DNA from: CAYJWS01 sp964373925
GTDB lineage: Bacteria > Patescibacteriota > Patescibacteriia > Buchananbacterales > GWA2-38-13
Length of the DNA: 16,441 bases
Assembly (NCBI GenBank): GCA_964373925.1
Contig: CAYJWS010000022.1
Location: 1-16,441 of the forward strand
Reading direction: 5' to 3'
Positions 5,505-13,408 of this stretch are shown in pieces. The translations under genes were made by a program, and so were the position numbers. A model generated the notes under the pieces. It was not told where the DNA came from. It made no database searches and was given only the letters and a program-made list of their open reading frames with translations. Every line of letters starts with the position of its first letter. Positions within the stretch are counted from its first letter, which is position 1.

Positions 5505-6701
5505 ATGTCACTTCAAGCAGGAGTAGGAAAATCCTTTGGCGATGACTCCCATCAAGTGGGAGCTATCGCCTGCCAAGAGGCTCTAAGCCAGCTTCCGCAA
5601 AAAGCAGCGGATGTAATTATTGTATTTTCTTCGGTAAAATATAATCAGCAAAAAATGCTTCAAGGAGTACGATCGGTAAGTAAAGACACACTTCTCGTAG
5701 GATGTTCGACCGCAGGCGAAATAACGACACAAGGGGCGTTAAATACAAACTCTGTCGCCGTCCTTGCCGTAAAATCCAGCAAAATAAAATTTTACGCCGC
5801 AGTTGGAAAAGATATCAAAAAAGACGCGAGAAAGGCTGGAAAATCTGTCGCACAGGCAGTAAAAAAACAGACGAAGGAAAAACTCAAAGGATTTATTATG
5901 TTACCGGATGTTTTGGCCGGAAACGGTGCAGATACGGTACGAGGCGTACTTGATGAGCTTGGAGATCACTTCCCTGCCGTGGGAGGCGCTCCTGGAGACG
6001 ACTTTCAATTTAAAAAAACCTATCAATACCTCAATGCTGATGTATTTTCGGGTTCTGTGGTCGGTTTAGGCCTTACAGGAAATTTTAAACAGGGTATTGG
6101 CGTAAAACACGGCTGGACGCCTATTGGAATACCTCGAAAAGTTACGAAATCCAAGGGTTCGGTATTATACGAACTTGATGGAAGGCCTGCTATTAGTATC
6201 TATGAAGAATATTTTGGCGAAGAAAGAGCCAAAGACCTTAGGAAAGAAGCCTTGGCACGGCTTGCCATTACCTATCCTTTGGGCATGCAGGTGAAAGGAA
6301 GCGAAGAATTCCTTATACGAGATCCTATTACCGTAGACAAGGATGGCGCGATTACCTGCGCCGCAGAGATCCCCCAGGGGTCTGACATACGGCTTATGAT
6401 CGGGAGCAAAGAAGAAGCTATAAGAGTGGCGAAAATTGCCGCTGAAAACGCCAAAAGCCAGCTTGGGGGTAAATCCCCTCGCGCCATCATAATGTTTAAT
6501 TGCATTGCTCGCGCCAAACTTTTCGGAGAACATTCGGGAGAAGAAATATCAGCCATTCAAGAGGTGTTGGGAAAAGATGTGCCGCTTATCGGCTTTTACA
6601 CCTACGGAGAGCAGGCCCCCCTTGGCGGGCAGGTGCGAGACATTAAGAAATGTAATACTGCCTTTCATAATGAAACCGTAGTTATCTACGTTTTAGGTTA
6701 A
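5505..6701 (+). CDS. FIST-domain sensory protein (398 aa)
   Basis: FIST proteins are predicted intracellular sensors, thought to bind small ligands such as amino acids and to act with histidine kinases or other signalling proteins. Here the FIST N domain covers roughly residues 25-215, with GCSTAGEI (66-73), and the FIST C domain the rest, with FNCIARA near 328-334 and the typical GFYTYGEQAP (363-372). No membrane segment or signal peptide is present, so it is cytoplasmic. The stop overlaps the start of the histidine kinase by one base (TAATG), a strong sign that the two work together, the FIST protein being the likely input. It has no fused output domain, unlike many FIST proteins. There is no SD. 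Confidence 0.92.
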   Translation: MSLQAGVGKSFGDDSHQVGAIACQEALSQLPQKAADVIIVFSSVKYNQQKMLQGVRSVSKDTLLVGCSTAGEITTQGALNTNSVAVLAVKSSKIKFYAAVGKDIKKDARKAGKSVAQAVKKQTKEKLKGFIMLPDVLAGNGADTVRGVLDELGDHFPAVGGAPGDDFQFKKTYQYLNADVFSGSVVGLGLTGNFKQGIGVKHGWTPIGIPRKVTKSKGSVLYELDGRPAISIYEEYFGEERAKDLRKEALARLAITYPLGMQVKGSEEFLIRDPITVDKDGAITCAAEIPQGSDIRLMIGSKEEAIRVAKIAAENAKSQLGGKSPRAIIMFNCIARAKLFGEHSGEEISAIQEVLGKDVPLIGFYTYGEQAPLGGQVRDIKKCNTAFHNETVVIYVLG

Positions 6702-7537
6702 TGCCCATGGAGTCAAGTAAAAAACAAATAGAAAAACTCAAAGCGTTTGCTCGAGAGAATGAAATTGCCGCGAGACTTTTGGTGCGCAGGGATTTGGAAC
6801 TTTCTGAAGCTAATAAAAAACTTCAAGAACTGGATACAATAAAATCTGAATTTGTATCAATAGTAGCGCATCAATTGAGAACGCCGCTATCAGCCATAAA
6901 ATGGACGCTAAAAATGATTATAGACGGCGATCTTGGCTCACTCAATGAGGAACAGGTGAATTTTCTTTCCAAGGGGTATGAGAGCAATGAGCATCTTATC
7001 AGGCTTATCAATGATATGCTTAATGTCTCAAGAATCGATGCTGGGAAATCCCAATATTTCTTTTATATGACGCGTATAGAGGATATCTTAAATGGAGCCA
7101 TTAAATACGCGCAAGATGTTGCGAGGCGGAAAAATATTGAAATTACCTATAAAAAATCTTCCACCGAGCTGTCGCTTGCCTATATTGATCCGGAAAAAAT
7201 AAGACTTTCACTGCAAAATGTTTTTGATAATGCCATACAGTATACGCCGCCAAGAGGGAAAATTGAAATAATAGCTAAAAAAGGGCAAAATGTAATTGAG
7301 ATATCAATTAAAGACTCGGGAATTGGAATTCCCAAAGATCAACAAAAAAACATCTTTACGAAATTTTTCAGAGGAACAAACGCCTTAAAAATGCAGACCG
7401 AAGGATCAGGGCTTGGTCTTTTTATTGCAAAAAATATTATTGAAAAACACAGCGGAAAAATCTGGTTTCAAAGCACAGAAAACAAGGGAACTACTTTTTT
7501 TATATCCATTCCATTATCCAAAATAACTCATAATTGA
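6701..7537 (+). CDS. Soluble sensor histidine kinase (278 aa)
   Basis: Two-component kinase that autophosphorylates and passes phosphate to a response regulator. A short N-terminal coiled coil (about 5-47) leads into the HisKA dimerisation domain with the H-box FVSIVAHQLRTPL (phosphorylated His57), then an ATPase domain with N-box NVFDNAIQYT (N177), G1 box DSGIGI (205-210) and G2 box GSGLGL (235-240). There is no transmembrane or PAS sensor domain, so input must come from a partner, most likely the FIST protein encoded just before it. The ATG at 6701 overlaps the preceding stop; a second ATG at 6707 is an alternative start. The receiver protein is encoded 9 bases downstream. Confidence 0.95.
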   Translation: MPMESSKKQIEKLKAFARENEIAARLLVRRDLELSEANKKLQELDTIKSEFVSIVAHQLRTPLSAIKWTLKMIIDGDLGSLNEEQVNFLSKGYESNEHLIRLINDMLNVSRIDAGKSQYFFYMTRIEDILNGAIKYAQDVARRKNIEITYKKSSTELSLAYIDPEKIRLSLQNVFDNAIQYTPPRGKIEIIAKKGQNVIEISIKDSGIGIPKDQQKNIFTKFFRGTNALKMQTEGSGLGLFIAKNIIEKHSGKIWFQSTENKGTTFFISIPLSKITHN

Positions 7538-7546
7538 CGTAAATCT

Positions 7547-8335
7547 ATGCCCACCACAAAAATCAAAAAGATTTTGATTATAGAAGATGAAGAAATTTTA
7601 GGCGATGTTTTATTGAAAAAACTTAAAAATTTGGGGTATGACCCGCGCTTGGCTAGAGATGGCGAGGCAGGATTTGAAGAAATTAAAACTTTTATACCCG
7701 ATCTCATACTCTTAGATATAGTAATGCCTAAAATGAATGGATATGAGGTTATGGAAGCCATGAAAAAAGACTCTGACCTTCCGCCCATACCCGTGATTAT
7801 CATATCAAATTCCGGGCAACCGGTAGAAATAGACCGCGCCAAAGATTTGGGCGCTATAGATTATCTTATAAAAGCTCAATTTACGCCCGAAGAAGTAGTG
7901 GAGAAAGTAGAAGCTGCGTTTAAAAACAGTAGTAAAAAGAAAAATTCAGAAGGCAACAACGGAAAAAAAATTCTCATTATTGAAGATGATCAGTTCTTGC
8001 GCGACCTTGCCACGACAAAACTCAAACGTGAAGGATTTGAGGTATTTGGCGCTGTTGATGGAGATGAGGGTCTTAAAATGATACCAAACTCAAATCCCGA
8101 CATCATACTGCTTGATATTATTCTTCCGGGGATAGACGGCTTTGAAGTCCTCCGAAGAATCAAAGCTGATAAAGATCATAAAAACATTCCTGTAATTTTA
8201 CTCTCCAATCTCGGGCAAAAATCCGACATAGACAGAGGGCTAAGCCTTGGCGCGTCCGGATATATCATAAAAGCGCATCACACGCTTGATGAGATTATTG
8301 TAAAAATAAAAAAATGCGCGCAAAAAAAATCCTAA
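7547..8335 (+). CDS. Tandem-receiver response regulator without output domain (262 aa)
   Basis: Two complete receiver domains in a row: residues 7-125 with acidic pair E13-D14, phosphorylation site D57, S87 and K109, and residues 140-258 with D147-D148, D190, S220 and K242. A hydrophilic linker (126-139) joins them. After the second domain only a few residues remain, so there is no DNA-binding or enzymatic output. Both domains carry an unusual S-N-x-G-Q stretch after the switch Ser (87-91 and 220-224). The protein could act as a phosphate relay, a sink, or through protein contacts. It follows the kinase by 9 bases and is surely its partner. Confidence 0.95.
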   Translation: MPTTKIKKILIIEDEEILGDVLLKKLKNLGYDPRLARDGEAGFEEIKTFIPDLILLDIVMPKMNGYEVMEAMKKDSDLPPIPVIIISNSGQPVEIDRAKDLGAIDYLIKAQFTPEEVVEKVEAAFKNSSKKKNSEGNNGKKILIIEDDQFLRDLATTKLKREGFEVFGAVDGDEGLKMIPNSNPDIILLDIILPGIDGFEVLRRIKADKDHKNIPVILLSNLGQKSDIDRGLSLGASGYIIKAHHTLDEIIVKIKKCAQKKS

Positions 8336-8350
8336 AACAAAATCAAAAAT

Positions 8351-9049
8351 ATGAACTCATATCTCGTCCGAGTGCTCGAAAAAAATATTATATGTGAAAA
8401 TACCCTCTCCGTCACATTAGAAAAACCAAGTGACTTTCATTTTGTCGCGGGACAATATATTGTTATCACGCTGCCGCAAGAGCCGGGCATTGGCGCGCAT
8501 TCTTTTTCCGTAGCTTCGTCGCCACAAGATTTGAGCCTTGAAATTGCCATGAGGATATCCGAATCCCCCTTTAAAAAAGCAATACAATCTGCAAAAATTG
8601 GCTCAAATATGCGAATCCGAGGCCCCTTTGGCGCATTTACAATTCATAAAGAAAGCTCTCGGACTCACGTATTTTTAGCCGGCGGAATCGGCATAACTCC
8701 CTTTCGAAGCATTATCCGAGACGAGGCGAAAAAAAACTTCCCCGCTCCAATCATTCTTATATACGCGAATAAAAAAATGGAAGAGTCCGCGTACTATGAT
8801 GAGTTCATAAATATAAAAAGTAAAAAATTTTATCTCGTGGGAGTACTGGAAGAACCGCCTAAAAATTGGAATGGCGAAAAAGGACTTATCACAGCGGAAG
8901 TTATAAAAAAATATTTTCCAGATGTAACAAAACCCATTTTTTATATTGTGGGCCCGCCAGTCATGGTAGATATCGTAAAAAAGATTGTCTTGAAAATGGG
9001 TGTGGATAAAAATAATCTTTTTGTCGAAGCATTCAGCGGATACCATTGA
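8351..9049 (+). CDS. Ferredoxin-NADP reductase-like FAD/NAD(P) oxidoreductase (232 aa)
   Basis: Small soluble flavoprotein of the ferredoxin reductase superfamily. The N-terminal half is the FAD-binding barrel (GQYIVITLP at 34-42; HSFSVASSP at 50-58; IRGPFGAF at 89-96). The C-terminal half is the nucleotide-binding domain, with GGIGITPFRS (111-120), the YIVGPPVM segment and a closing FSGYH. The usual FAD-contact motif R-x-Y-S/T reads H-S-F-S here, so the conserved Arg is replaced by His50. No iron-sulfur or other redox domain is fused, so it probably hands electrons to a separate partner. It follows the response regulator by 15 bases and is likely the last gene of the FIST signalling operon. 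The substrate is unknown. Confidence 0.87.
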   Translation: MNSYLVRVLEKNIICENTLSVTLEKPSDFHFVAGQYIVITLPQEPGIGAHSFSVASSPQDLSLEIAMRISESPFKKAIQSAKIGSNMRIRGPFGAFTIHKESSRTHVFLAGGIGITPFRSIIRDEAKKNFPAPIILIYANKKMEESAYYDEFINIKSKKFYLVGVLEEPPKNWNGEKGLITAEVIKKYFPDVTKPIFYIVGPPVMVDIVKKIVLKMGVDKNNLFVEAFSGYH

Positions 9050-9092
9050 TTTCCTTTATTTTTACGACTATAATAGATACGTGCCAAAAACT

Positions 9093-9121
9093 TTGAATAT
9101 TTTTTTGCGCGGGTGTATAAT
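9093..9121 (+). promoter_or_regulatory. Sigma-70 type promoter of the superoxide dismutase gene
   Basis: TTGAAT (9093-9098) and TATAAT (9116-9121) are spaced by 17 bases. The ATG lies 36 bases after the -10. A second TATAAT at 9069-9074 has no suitable -35. Confidence 0.65.
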
Positions 9122-9157
9122 AATAAAGCAAGTTGAGTTCTCTGATTTTAAAATTAT

Positions 9158-9745
9158 ATGCCATTGAAATACGAGCTTCCAAAACTCCCTTACGCGTACG
9201 ACGCGCTTGAGCCCTACATCGACGCAAAGACCATGGAGATACATTATACAAAGCACCATCAAGCATACATTGACAAACTCAATGTCGTAATTGCAAAACA
9301 CAAAATGCTTCAAGAAAAAAAACTTGAAGATATTATGTCAGAGCTTGACTCTCTTACCATAGATGAAGCTGACAAAAAAATGCTTAGAAACCACGGCGGA
9401 GGGCATCTTAACCATACGTTTTTTTGGAATATCATGGGCCCAAAAAAAGACATAGATGAAGAGCTTGTTGAAAACATTACAAAAACCTTTGGATCAATAG
9501 AAGAATTCAAAAAACAGTTCTCACAAACAGCCCTCAACCACTTTGGATCAGGCTGGGCCTATCTTGCGTGCGACCAAAACGAGAAATTGCTCATATATTC
9601 GATGCCAAACCAAGATTCGCCCCGTCTTTTGGGCCATAGGCCGCTTATCGGACTTGATGTATGGGAACATGCTTATTATCTACAATATCAAAATAAAAGG
9701 TCAGAATACATAGAAAATTGGTGGAGTACGCTAGCTATCATATAG
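9158..9745 (+). CDS. sodA: Superoxide dismutase, Mn type
   Basis: Cytoplasmic enzyme converting superoxide to oxygen and hydrogen peroxide. All four metal ligands are present: H29, H86, D167 and H171 (in GLDVWEHAYYL), plus the second-sphere Tyr37. Residues that separate Mn from Fe enzymes point to Mn: GGGHLNHTFFW (80-90) has Gly where Fe enzymes carry the active-site Gln, and NQDSP (151-155) supplies that Gln from the C-terminal domain instead. A cambialistic enzyme is not excluded. Length (195 aa) is normal and there is no signal peptide. It has its own promoter and no SD, and stands alone between the flavoprotein and the ribonucleotide reductase gene. Confidence 0.96.
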   Translation: MPLKYELPKLPYAYDALEPYIDAKTMEIHYTKHHQAYIDKLNVVIAKHKMLQEKKLEDIMSELDSLTIDEADKKMLRNHGGGHLNHTFFWNIMGPKKDIDEELVENITKTFGSIEEFKKQFSQTALNHFGSGWAYLACDQNEKLLIYSMPNQDSPRLLGHRPLIGLDVWEHAYYLQYQNKRSEYIENWWSTLAII

Positions 9746-9833
9746 AAATCAAAAACAAATCTCATCTCAACACAAAAACTCAAAAAAATATAAAAAGGGT
9801 TCATTTATTATTTTATTTCTTAGCTTTTTATAT

Positions 9834-9861
9834 TTAATGCATTAATATGCGCGAACGCATA
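9834..9861. promoter_or_regulatory. Palindromic sites before the ribonucleotide reductase gene
   Basis: The 144-base gap before nrdA contains the perfect 12-bp palindrome TTAATGCATTAA (9834-9845), followed by a hairpin TATGCG-CGAA-CGCATA (9846-9861) ending 28 bases before the ATG. Either could be an operator or an RNA element. Neither matches an NrdR box that I can recognise, and no clear promoter was found. Confidence 0.35.
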
Positions 9862-9889
9862 GGCGTTGGGCGTTTATTTTAAAATACGT

Positions 9890-12832
9890 ATGAGTAAAAT
9901 CATAAAAATTAAAAAACGAAACGGACAGATAGTTGATTTCTCGCAAGATAAAATACGGCTAGCGGTCCAAAAAGCCTTTATTGCCGTACGAGGGGCGTTT
10001 GACGACACAAAGCTTGACGAAATAGTGGAGCATGTGGTGCTTGATCTTGAAAAAAGTTTTCCGGAAGGCACAACGCCGTCGGTTGAGAATGTCCAAGACC
10101 TTGTTGAAAAAGAGCTTATGAAGCAAGATTTTTTTGATATCGCCAAATCATATATCATTTATCGCTATGAACACGCGAAAGAGCGGGAAGAAAAGCAAAA
10201 GGAAATTCTTGAAAAAATCGAGCAGAACGACCTTACCGTCATCAAGCATAATGGCAAAGAAAAAAAATTCTCCATAAAAAAGCTAAGAAACTCCCTTGAG
10301 CACGCTATTTCCGGATTTGAAGGCAAGGTTGACGTTGACGCGATAACCAAACAGTGTGAATCCGAGCTCTACGACAAAATCCCAACATCAGAAATCGCCA
10401 AAGGGCTGGTTCTCACTGTGCGCTCATATATTGAGAAGGATACCATGTATTCCATTATTGCTTCTCGCCTGCTTCGAAAAATCCTCTACAAGGAAGTTAT
10501 CGGCCATGATGCCATTGATTTTGAAAAGCTTGATGAGCAATACAGGCGCGCGTTTGTGGATAATATGAAAAAAGCAGTGGAAATACAGCGGCTTGATGAA
10601 AATCTTCTCACATACGATTTAGAAAAATTAAGCTCATATATAAAGCCTGAACGCGACGAACTTCTCCTCTATTTAGGCGTTCAGACGCTCTATGACCGAT
10701 ATTTTATAAAAAATCCGTATACAAAGCAGGTGTTGGAAACTCCGCAGGCGTTTTGGATGCGTACTGCCATGGGCGTTGCCATTGAAGAAAAGGATAAGGA
10801 GGAAAAGGCAAGGCAATTCTATGATATTATCTCCACACTTCGCTTTGTGCCGTCAACTCCCACACTTTTTCACTCCGGAACCAAGCACCCACAGCTTTCT
10901 TCGTGCTATCTCACCACTATAGATGACTCGCTTGACCATATTTTCAAGTGCATTGGCGATAACGCCCAGCTCTCCAAATGGTCGGGCGGCATTGCCAATG
11001 ACTGGTCAAGCCTGCGCGGCACCGGCGCCTTGATCAAAGGCACCGGCGTTGAGTCGCAGGGAGTCATTCCCTTTTTAAAAATTGCCAACGACACCACCGT
11101 CGCCATCAACCGCTCTGGACGCCGCCGCGGCGCGACCTGCGCGTATCTTGAGGTGTGGCATTATGATTTTGAAGATTTTCTGGAACTGCGAAAAAATACC
11201 GGGGATGAGAGGCGCCGAACGCACGATATGAACACTGCCTCGTGGGTGCCCGACCTATTTATGAAGCGTGTGCGAGACAATGGGCAATGGGTATTGCTCT
11301 CGCCGGAAGAAGCGCCGGAATTGCATGAAACATACGGAAAAAAATTTGAAGATAAATATATTGAATACGAAAAAATGGTTGATGAGGGAAAGATTAGGCT
11401 CTATAAAAAATTAAAGGCGCGAGATCTTTGGAAAAAGATGATTATGATGCTCTTTGAAACGGGCCATCCATGGATTACCTTTAAGGATCCTTGCAATATC
11501 CGCTCTCCGCAAGACCATGTCGGAGTCGTGCATTCGTCAAATCTCTGTACGGAAATCACGCTCAACACCTCCGCGCAAGAAACCGCCGTGTGCAACCTTG
11601 GCTCCGTAAATCTTTTTACCCACATTACCAATGGCGCGCTCAATGTTGATCTGCTCAAAGAAACCGTCATGATCGCCATGCGAATGCTTGATAACGTCAT
11701 TGACATCAACTACTACCCTACCATTGAAGCAAAGACCTCAAACCTGCGCCACAGGCCTGTTGGGTTGGGTATTATGGGGTATCAAGACGCCCTCTATAAG
11801 ATCAGTATTCCCTTTGCCTCTGAAGAATCCATTGAATTCGCCGACAGCTCTATGGAAATCATATCCTATTACGCGATCTTGGCGTCTTCTATGCTTTCAC
11901 GCGAGCGCGGACCATATGAAACCTACCGCGGATCAAAATGGGATCGCGGAATATTCCCTATTGACACGCTTGATCTTTTGGAAAAAGAACGGGGAGAAAA
12001 AGTCACGGTTTCCCGAAAAACCCGCCTTGACTGGAGCATTGTGCGCGAGTCAGTGCGCATGAACGGGATGAGAAACTCAAACTGCATGGCAATAGCCCCT
12101 ACCGCGACTATCGCCAATATCGCCGGATGCGTGCCGTCCATTGAACCTATTTATAAAAATATATACGTAAAATCCAACATGTCCGGAGAATTTCTCATAA
12201 CCAACAACTATCTTATAGAAGATTTGAAAAAACTTGGGCTTTGGAACTTGTCTATGCTGGATGAAATCAAGCGAAACGACGGCAATCTTATGAAAATTCC
12301 AAGCATTCCGCAAAGCCTCAAAGAAAAATATAAAGAAACATTTGATATTGACCCCGAATGGTTCGCGAGAGTAGCCGCCCACCGAGGCAAGTGGATTGAC
12401 CAGAGCCAATCTTTAAACATATTCATCCAGGGAAATTCCGGAAAAAGAATCTCCGACGTCTACCTCCTTGCATGGACGCTCGGGCTCAAGACAACCTATT
12501 ATCTGCGAAGCTTAGCCGCCACAAGCATTGAAAAAAGCTCAATTTCCCTCACAAAGAAAAAAGAACCGGAGCCGGTGCAGGAACAGAGGCCACTGGAAAT
12601 AATTCAGCCGCAAATGCAAAAAGCCGAAACGGCAGGCGTTGTCTCATCTGTCATAGAAACGGTCAAAAATACTATGAAATCTGCTATACAGCCAAAAATA
12701 ATGGCTGTGGTGGGAGAAGCTATGAGCTCCAGCCCAACCTCAATATCTTCTCAATCTTTACAGAACAAAACAAGTTCAAAAAAACTCTCCTTCTGCAAAC
12801 TCGACGACCCAACGTGCGAGGCGTGCCAGTAA
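9890..12832 (+). CDS. nrdA: Ribonucleoside-diphosphate reductase, class I large (alpha) subunit
   Basis: Reduces ribonucleotides to deoxyribonucleotides with a radical supplied by a separate beta subunit. The 980-aa protein is longer than typical NrdA (about 760 aa) because it begins with two ATP-cone regulatory domains (about 1-100 and 110-205) and has a long variable linker before the C-terminus. Active-site residues are visible: C339 (SSCYL) and C568 (AVCNLG) as the redox pair, C553 and E555 in NLCTEI, the PTATIANIAG loop, and the Tyr pair in KTTYYLRS for radical transfer. The last residues, C976-E-A-C979-Q, are the mobile thiol pair that re-reduces the active site. The ATG at 9890 is chosen; an in-frame TTG at 9866 would add eight unconserved residues. 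No beta subunit (nrdB) is encoded in the window. Confidence 0.96.
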   Translation: MSKIIKIKKRNGQIVDFSQDKIRLAVQKAFIAVRGAFDDTKLDEIVEHVVLDLEKSFPEGTTPSVENVQDLVEKELMKQDFFDIAKSYIIYRYEHAKEREEKQKEILEKIEQNDLTVIKHNGKEKKFSIKKLRNSLEHAISGFEGKVDVDAITKQCESELYDKIPTSEIAKGLVLTVRSYIEKDTMYSIIASRLLRKILYKEVIGHDAIDFEKLDEQYRRAFVDNMKKAVEIQRLDENLLTYDLEKLSSYIKPERDELLLYLGVQTLYDRYFIKNPYTKQVLETPQAFWMRTAMGVAIEEKDKEEKARQFYDIISTLRFVPSTPTLFHSGTKHPQLSSCYLTTIDDSLDHIFKCIGDNAQLSKWSGGIANDWSSLRGTGALIKGTGVESQGVIPFLKIANDTTVAINRSGRRRGATCAYLEVWHYDFEDFLELRKNTGDERRRTHDMNTASWVPDLFMKRVRDNGQWVLLSPEEAPELHETYGKKFEDKYIEYEKMVDEGKIRLYKKLKARDLWKKMIMMLFETGHPWITFKDPCNIRSPQDHVGVVHSSNLCTEITLNTSAQETAVCNLGSVNLFTHITNGALNVDLLKETVMIAMRMLDNVIDINYYPTIEAKTSNLRHRPVGLGIMGYQDALYKISIPFASEESIEFADSSMEIISYYAILASSMLSRERGPYETYRGSKWDRGIFPIDTLDLLEKERGEKVTVSRKTRLDWSIVRESVRMNGMRNSNCMAIAPTATIANIAGCVPSIEPIYKNIYVKSNMSGEFLITNNYLIEDLKKLGLWNLSMLDEIKRNDGNLMKIPSIPQSLKEKYKETFDIDPEWFARVAAHRGKWIDQSQSLNIFIQGNSGKRISDVYLLAWTLGLKTTYYLRSLAATSIEKSSISLTKKKEPEPVQEQRPLEIIQPQMQKAETAGVVSSVIETVKNTMKSAIQPKIMAVVGEAMSSSPTSISSQSLQNKTSSKKLSFCKLDDPTCEACQ

Positions 12833-12836
12833 AATA

Positions 12837-12864
12837 GATATCAGATATTCGATATTAGATATTA
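12837..12864. repeat. Four tandem 7-bp units (GATATYM-type)
   Basis: GATATCA, GATATTC, GATATTA and GATATTA follow one another directly after the nrdA stop. The array is short and shows no spacer pattern. Confidence 0.6.
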
Positions 12865-12893
12865 GAGAATATTCGAATTACTAATTTCTTTCT

Positions 12894-13000
12894 CCCCTCC
12901 TCATGAGGAGGGGTTGGGGAGGTCTAAGTGTCAGCGAAGAAATCTAATCTAAAATCCTCAAATTCCCCCTCTCCCCCGGTGGGAGAGGGTTGGGGTGAGG
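12894..13000. repeat. Two related G-rich palindromic repeats
   Basis: The first unit is the perfect 20-bp palindrome CCCCTCCTCATGAGGAGGGG (12894-12913). The second is a 9-bp stem CCCTCTCCC (12967-12975) and GGGAGAGGG (12981-12989). Both are followed by the same tail, GGGTTGGGG then (T)GAGG, which marks them as members of one REP-like family. They lie head to tail about 53 bases apart, in a gap without genes (12833-13048). Confidence 0.7.
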
Positions 13001-13008
13001 GGGGGGTC

Positions 13009-13035
13009 TTGTCATTCCGGACCCGGATCCGGAAT
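13009..13035. repeat. Half copy of the GTCATTCC palindromic repeat
   Basis: TTGTCATTCCGG opens the element, and ATTCCGGA (13014-13021) pairs with TCCGGAAT (13028-13035). The first bases match the left end of the 97-bp element at 3447. It ends only 13 bases before the lipoprotein start codon, so it could affect expression of that gene. Confidence 0.6.
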
Positions 13036-13048
13036 CTATAAAACCACA

Positions 13049-13258
13049 ATGAAAACAAAACTATTTATTGTAATAATTCTTATTCCACTTCTCGCCGGAT
13101 GTTTCCGAAACAAAAGCATCGATACCATGGGCGAGGCGTGCGAAACAAACGCCGACTGCTACTGCCGAGGTTTTGATGGCGGATCATTCTCAAAAGAAAA
13201 ATTCCCGGGAACCTGCGACCCAAAAACCAAACTCTGCGTTTCCTGCGGTTATAGATAA
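13049..13258 (+). CDS. Small Cys-rich lipoprotein (69 aa)
   Basis: The N-terminus MKTKLF plus a hydrophobic stretch and the lipobox LLAGC (14-18) predict a lipid-anchored exported protein cut before Cys18. The 51-residue mature part has seven further Cys: GEACETNADCYCRG, then GTCDPKTKLCVSCG at the end. The spacing suggests a small disulfide-linked domain or metal site. I do not recognise the family. An upstream in-frame start (12995) lies within repeat sequence, so the ATG at 13049 is used. No SD and no clear promoter are seen. A strong terminator follows at 13327. Confidence 0.7.
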   Translation: MKTKLFIVIILIPLLAGCFRNKSIDTMGEACETNADCYCRGFDGGSFSKEKFPGTCDPKTKLCVSCGYR

Positions 13259-13326
13259 AAAAAATCGTAAAATATATAAAATAAACACAAAACCGCTTGT
13301 CACGAGACGATTTTGTTAATGAACTG

Positions 13327-13354
13327 CCTCGCAGTAAGCTGCGAGGAATTTTTT
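13327..13354 (+). terminator. Rho-independent terminator after the lipoprotein gene
   Basis: Perfect 8-bp GC-rich stem CCTCGCAG (13327-13334) and CTGCGAGG (13339-13346) with a TAAG loop, followed by AATTTTTT. It lies about 70 bases after the stop codon. Confidence 0.88.
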
Positions 13355-13369
13355 AATTAAAAATATAAA

Positions 13370-13396
13370 AGCGACGATCAAAGTTCAGTCGTCGCT
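13370..13396 (-). terminator. Terminator hairpin of the membrane-protein gene, possibly bidirectional
   Basis: Stem AGCGACGA (13370-13377) and TCGTCGCT (13389-13396). On the minus strand it is followed by TTTATATTTTT, and it begins 12 bases after the stop of the minus-strand gene. On the plus strand, seven T residues follow at 13401-13407, so it may also act rightward. Confidence 0.78.
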
Positions 13397-13408
13397 TATG
13401 TTTTTTTC

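Noticed and set aside
9866..9889. TTG start for nrdA
   Set aside because: The ATG at 9890 begins directly with the ATP-cone sequence; the extra eight residues are not family-like.
9746..9889. NrdR operator boxes before nrdA
   Set aside because: The palindromes present do not match the pair of spaced NrdR boxes that I know.
12837..12864. Possible CRISPR-like array
   Set aside because: The units are only 7 bp, directly adjacent and without spacers; no cas genes are present.
12995..13048. Earlier start for the lipoprotein
   Set aside because: It would place repeat-derived residues before the signal peptide and bury the lipobox.
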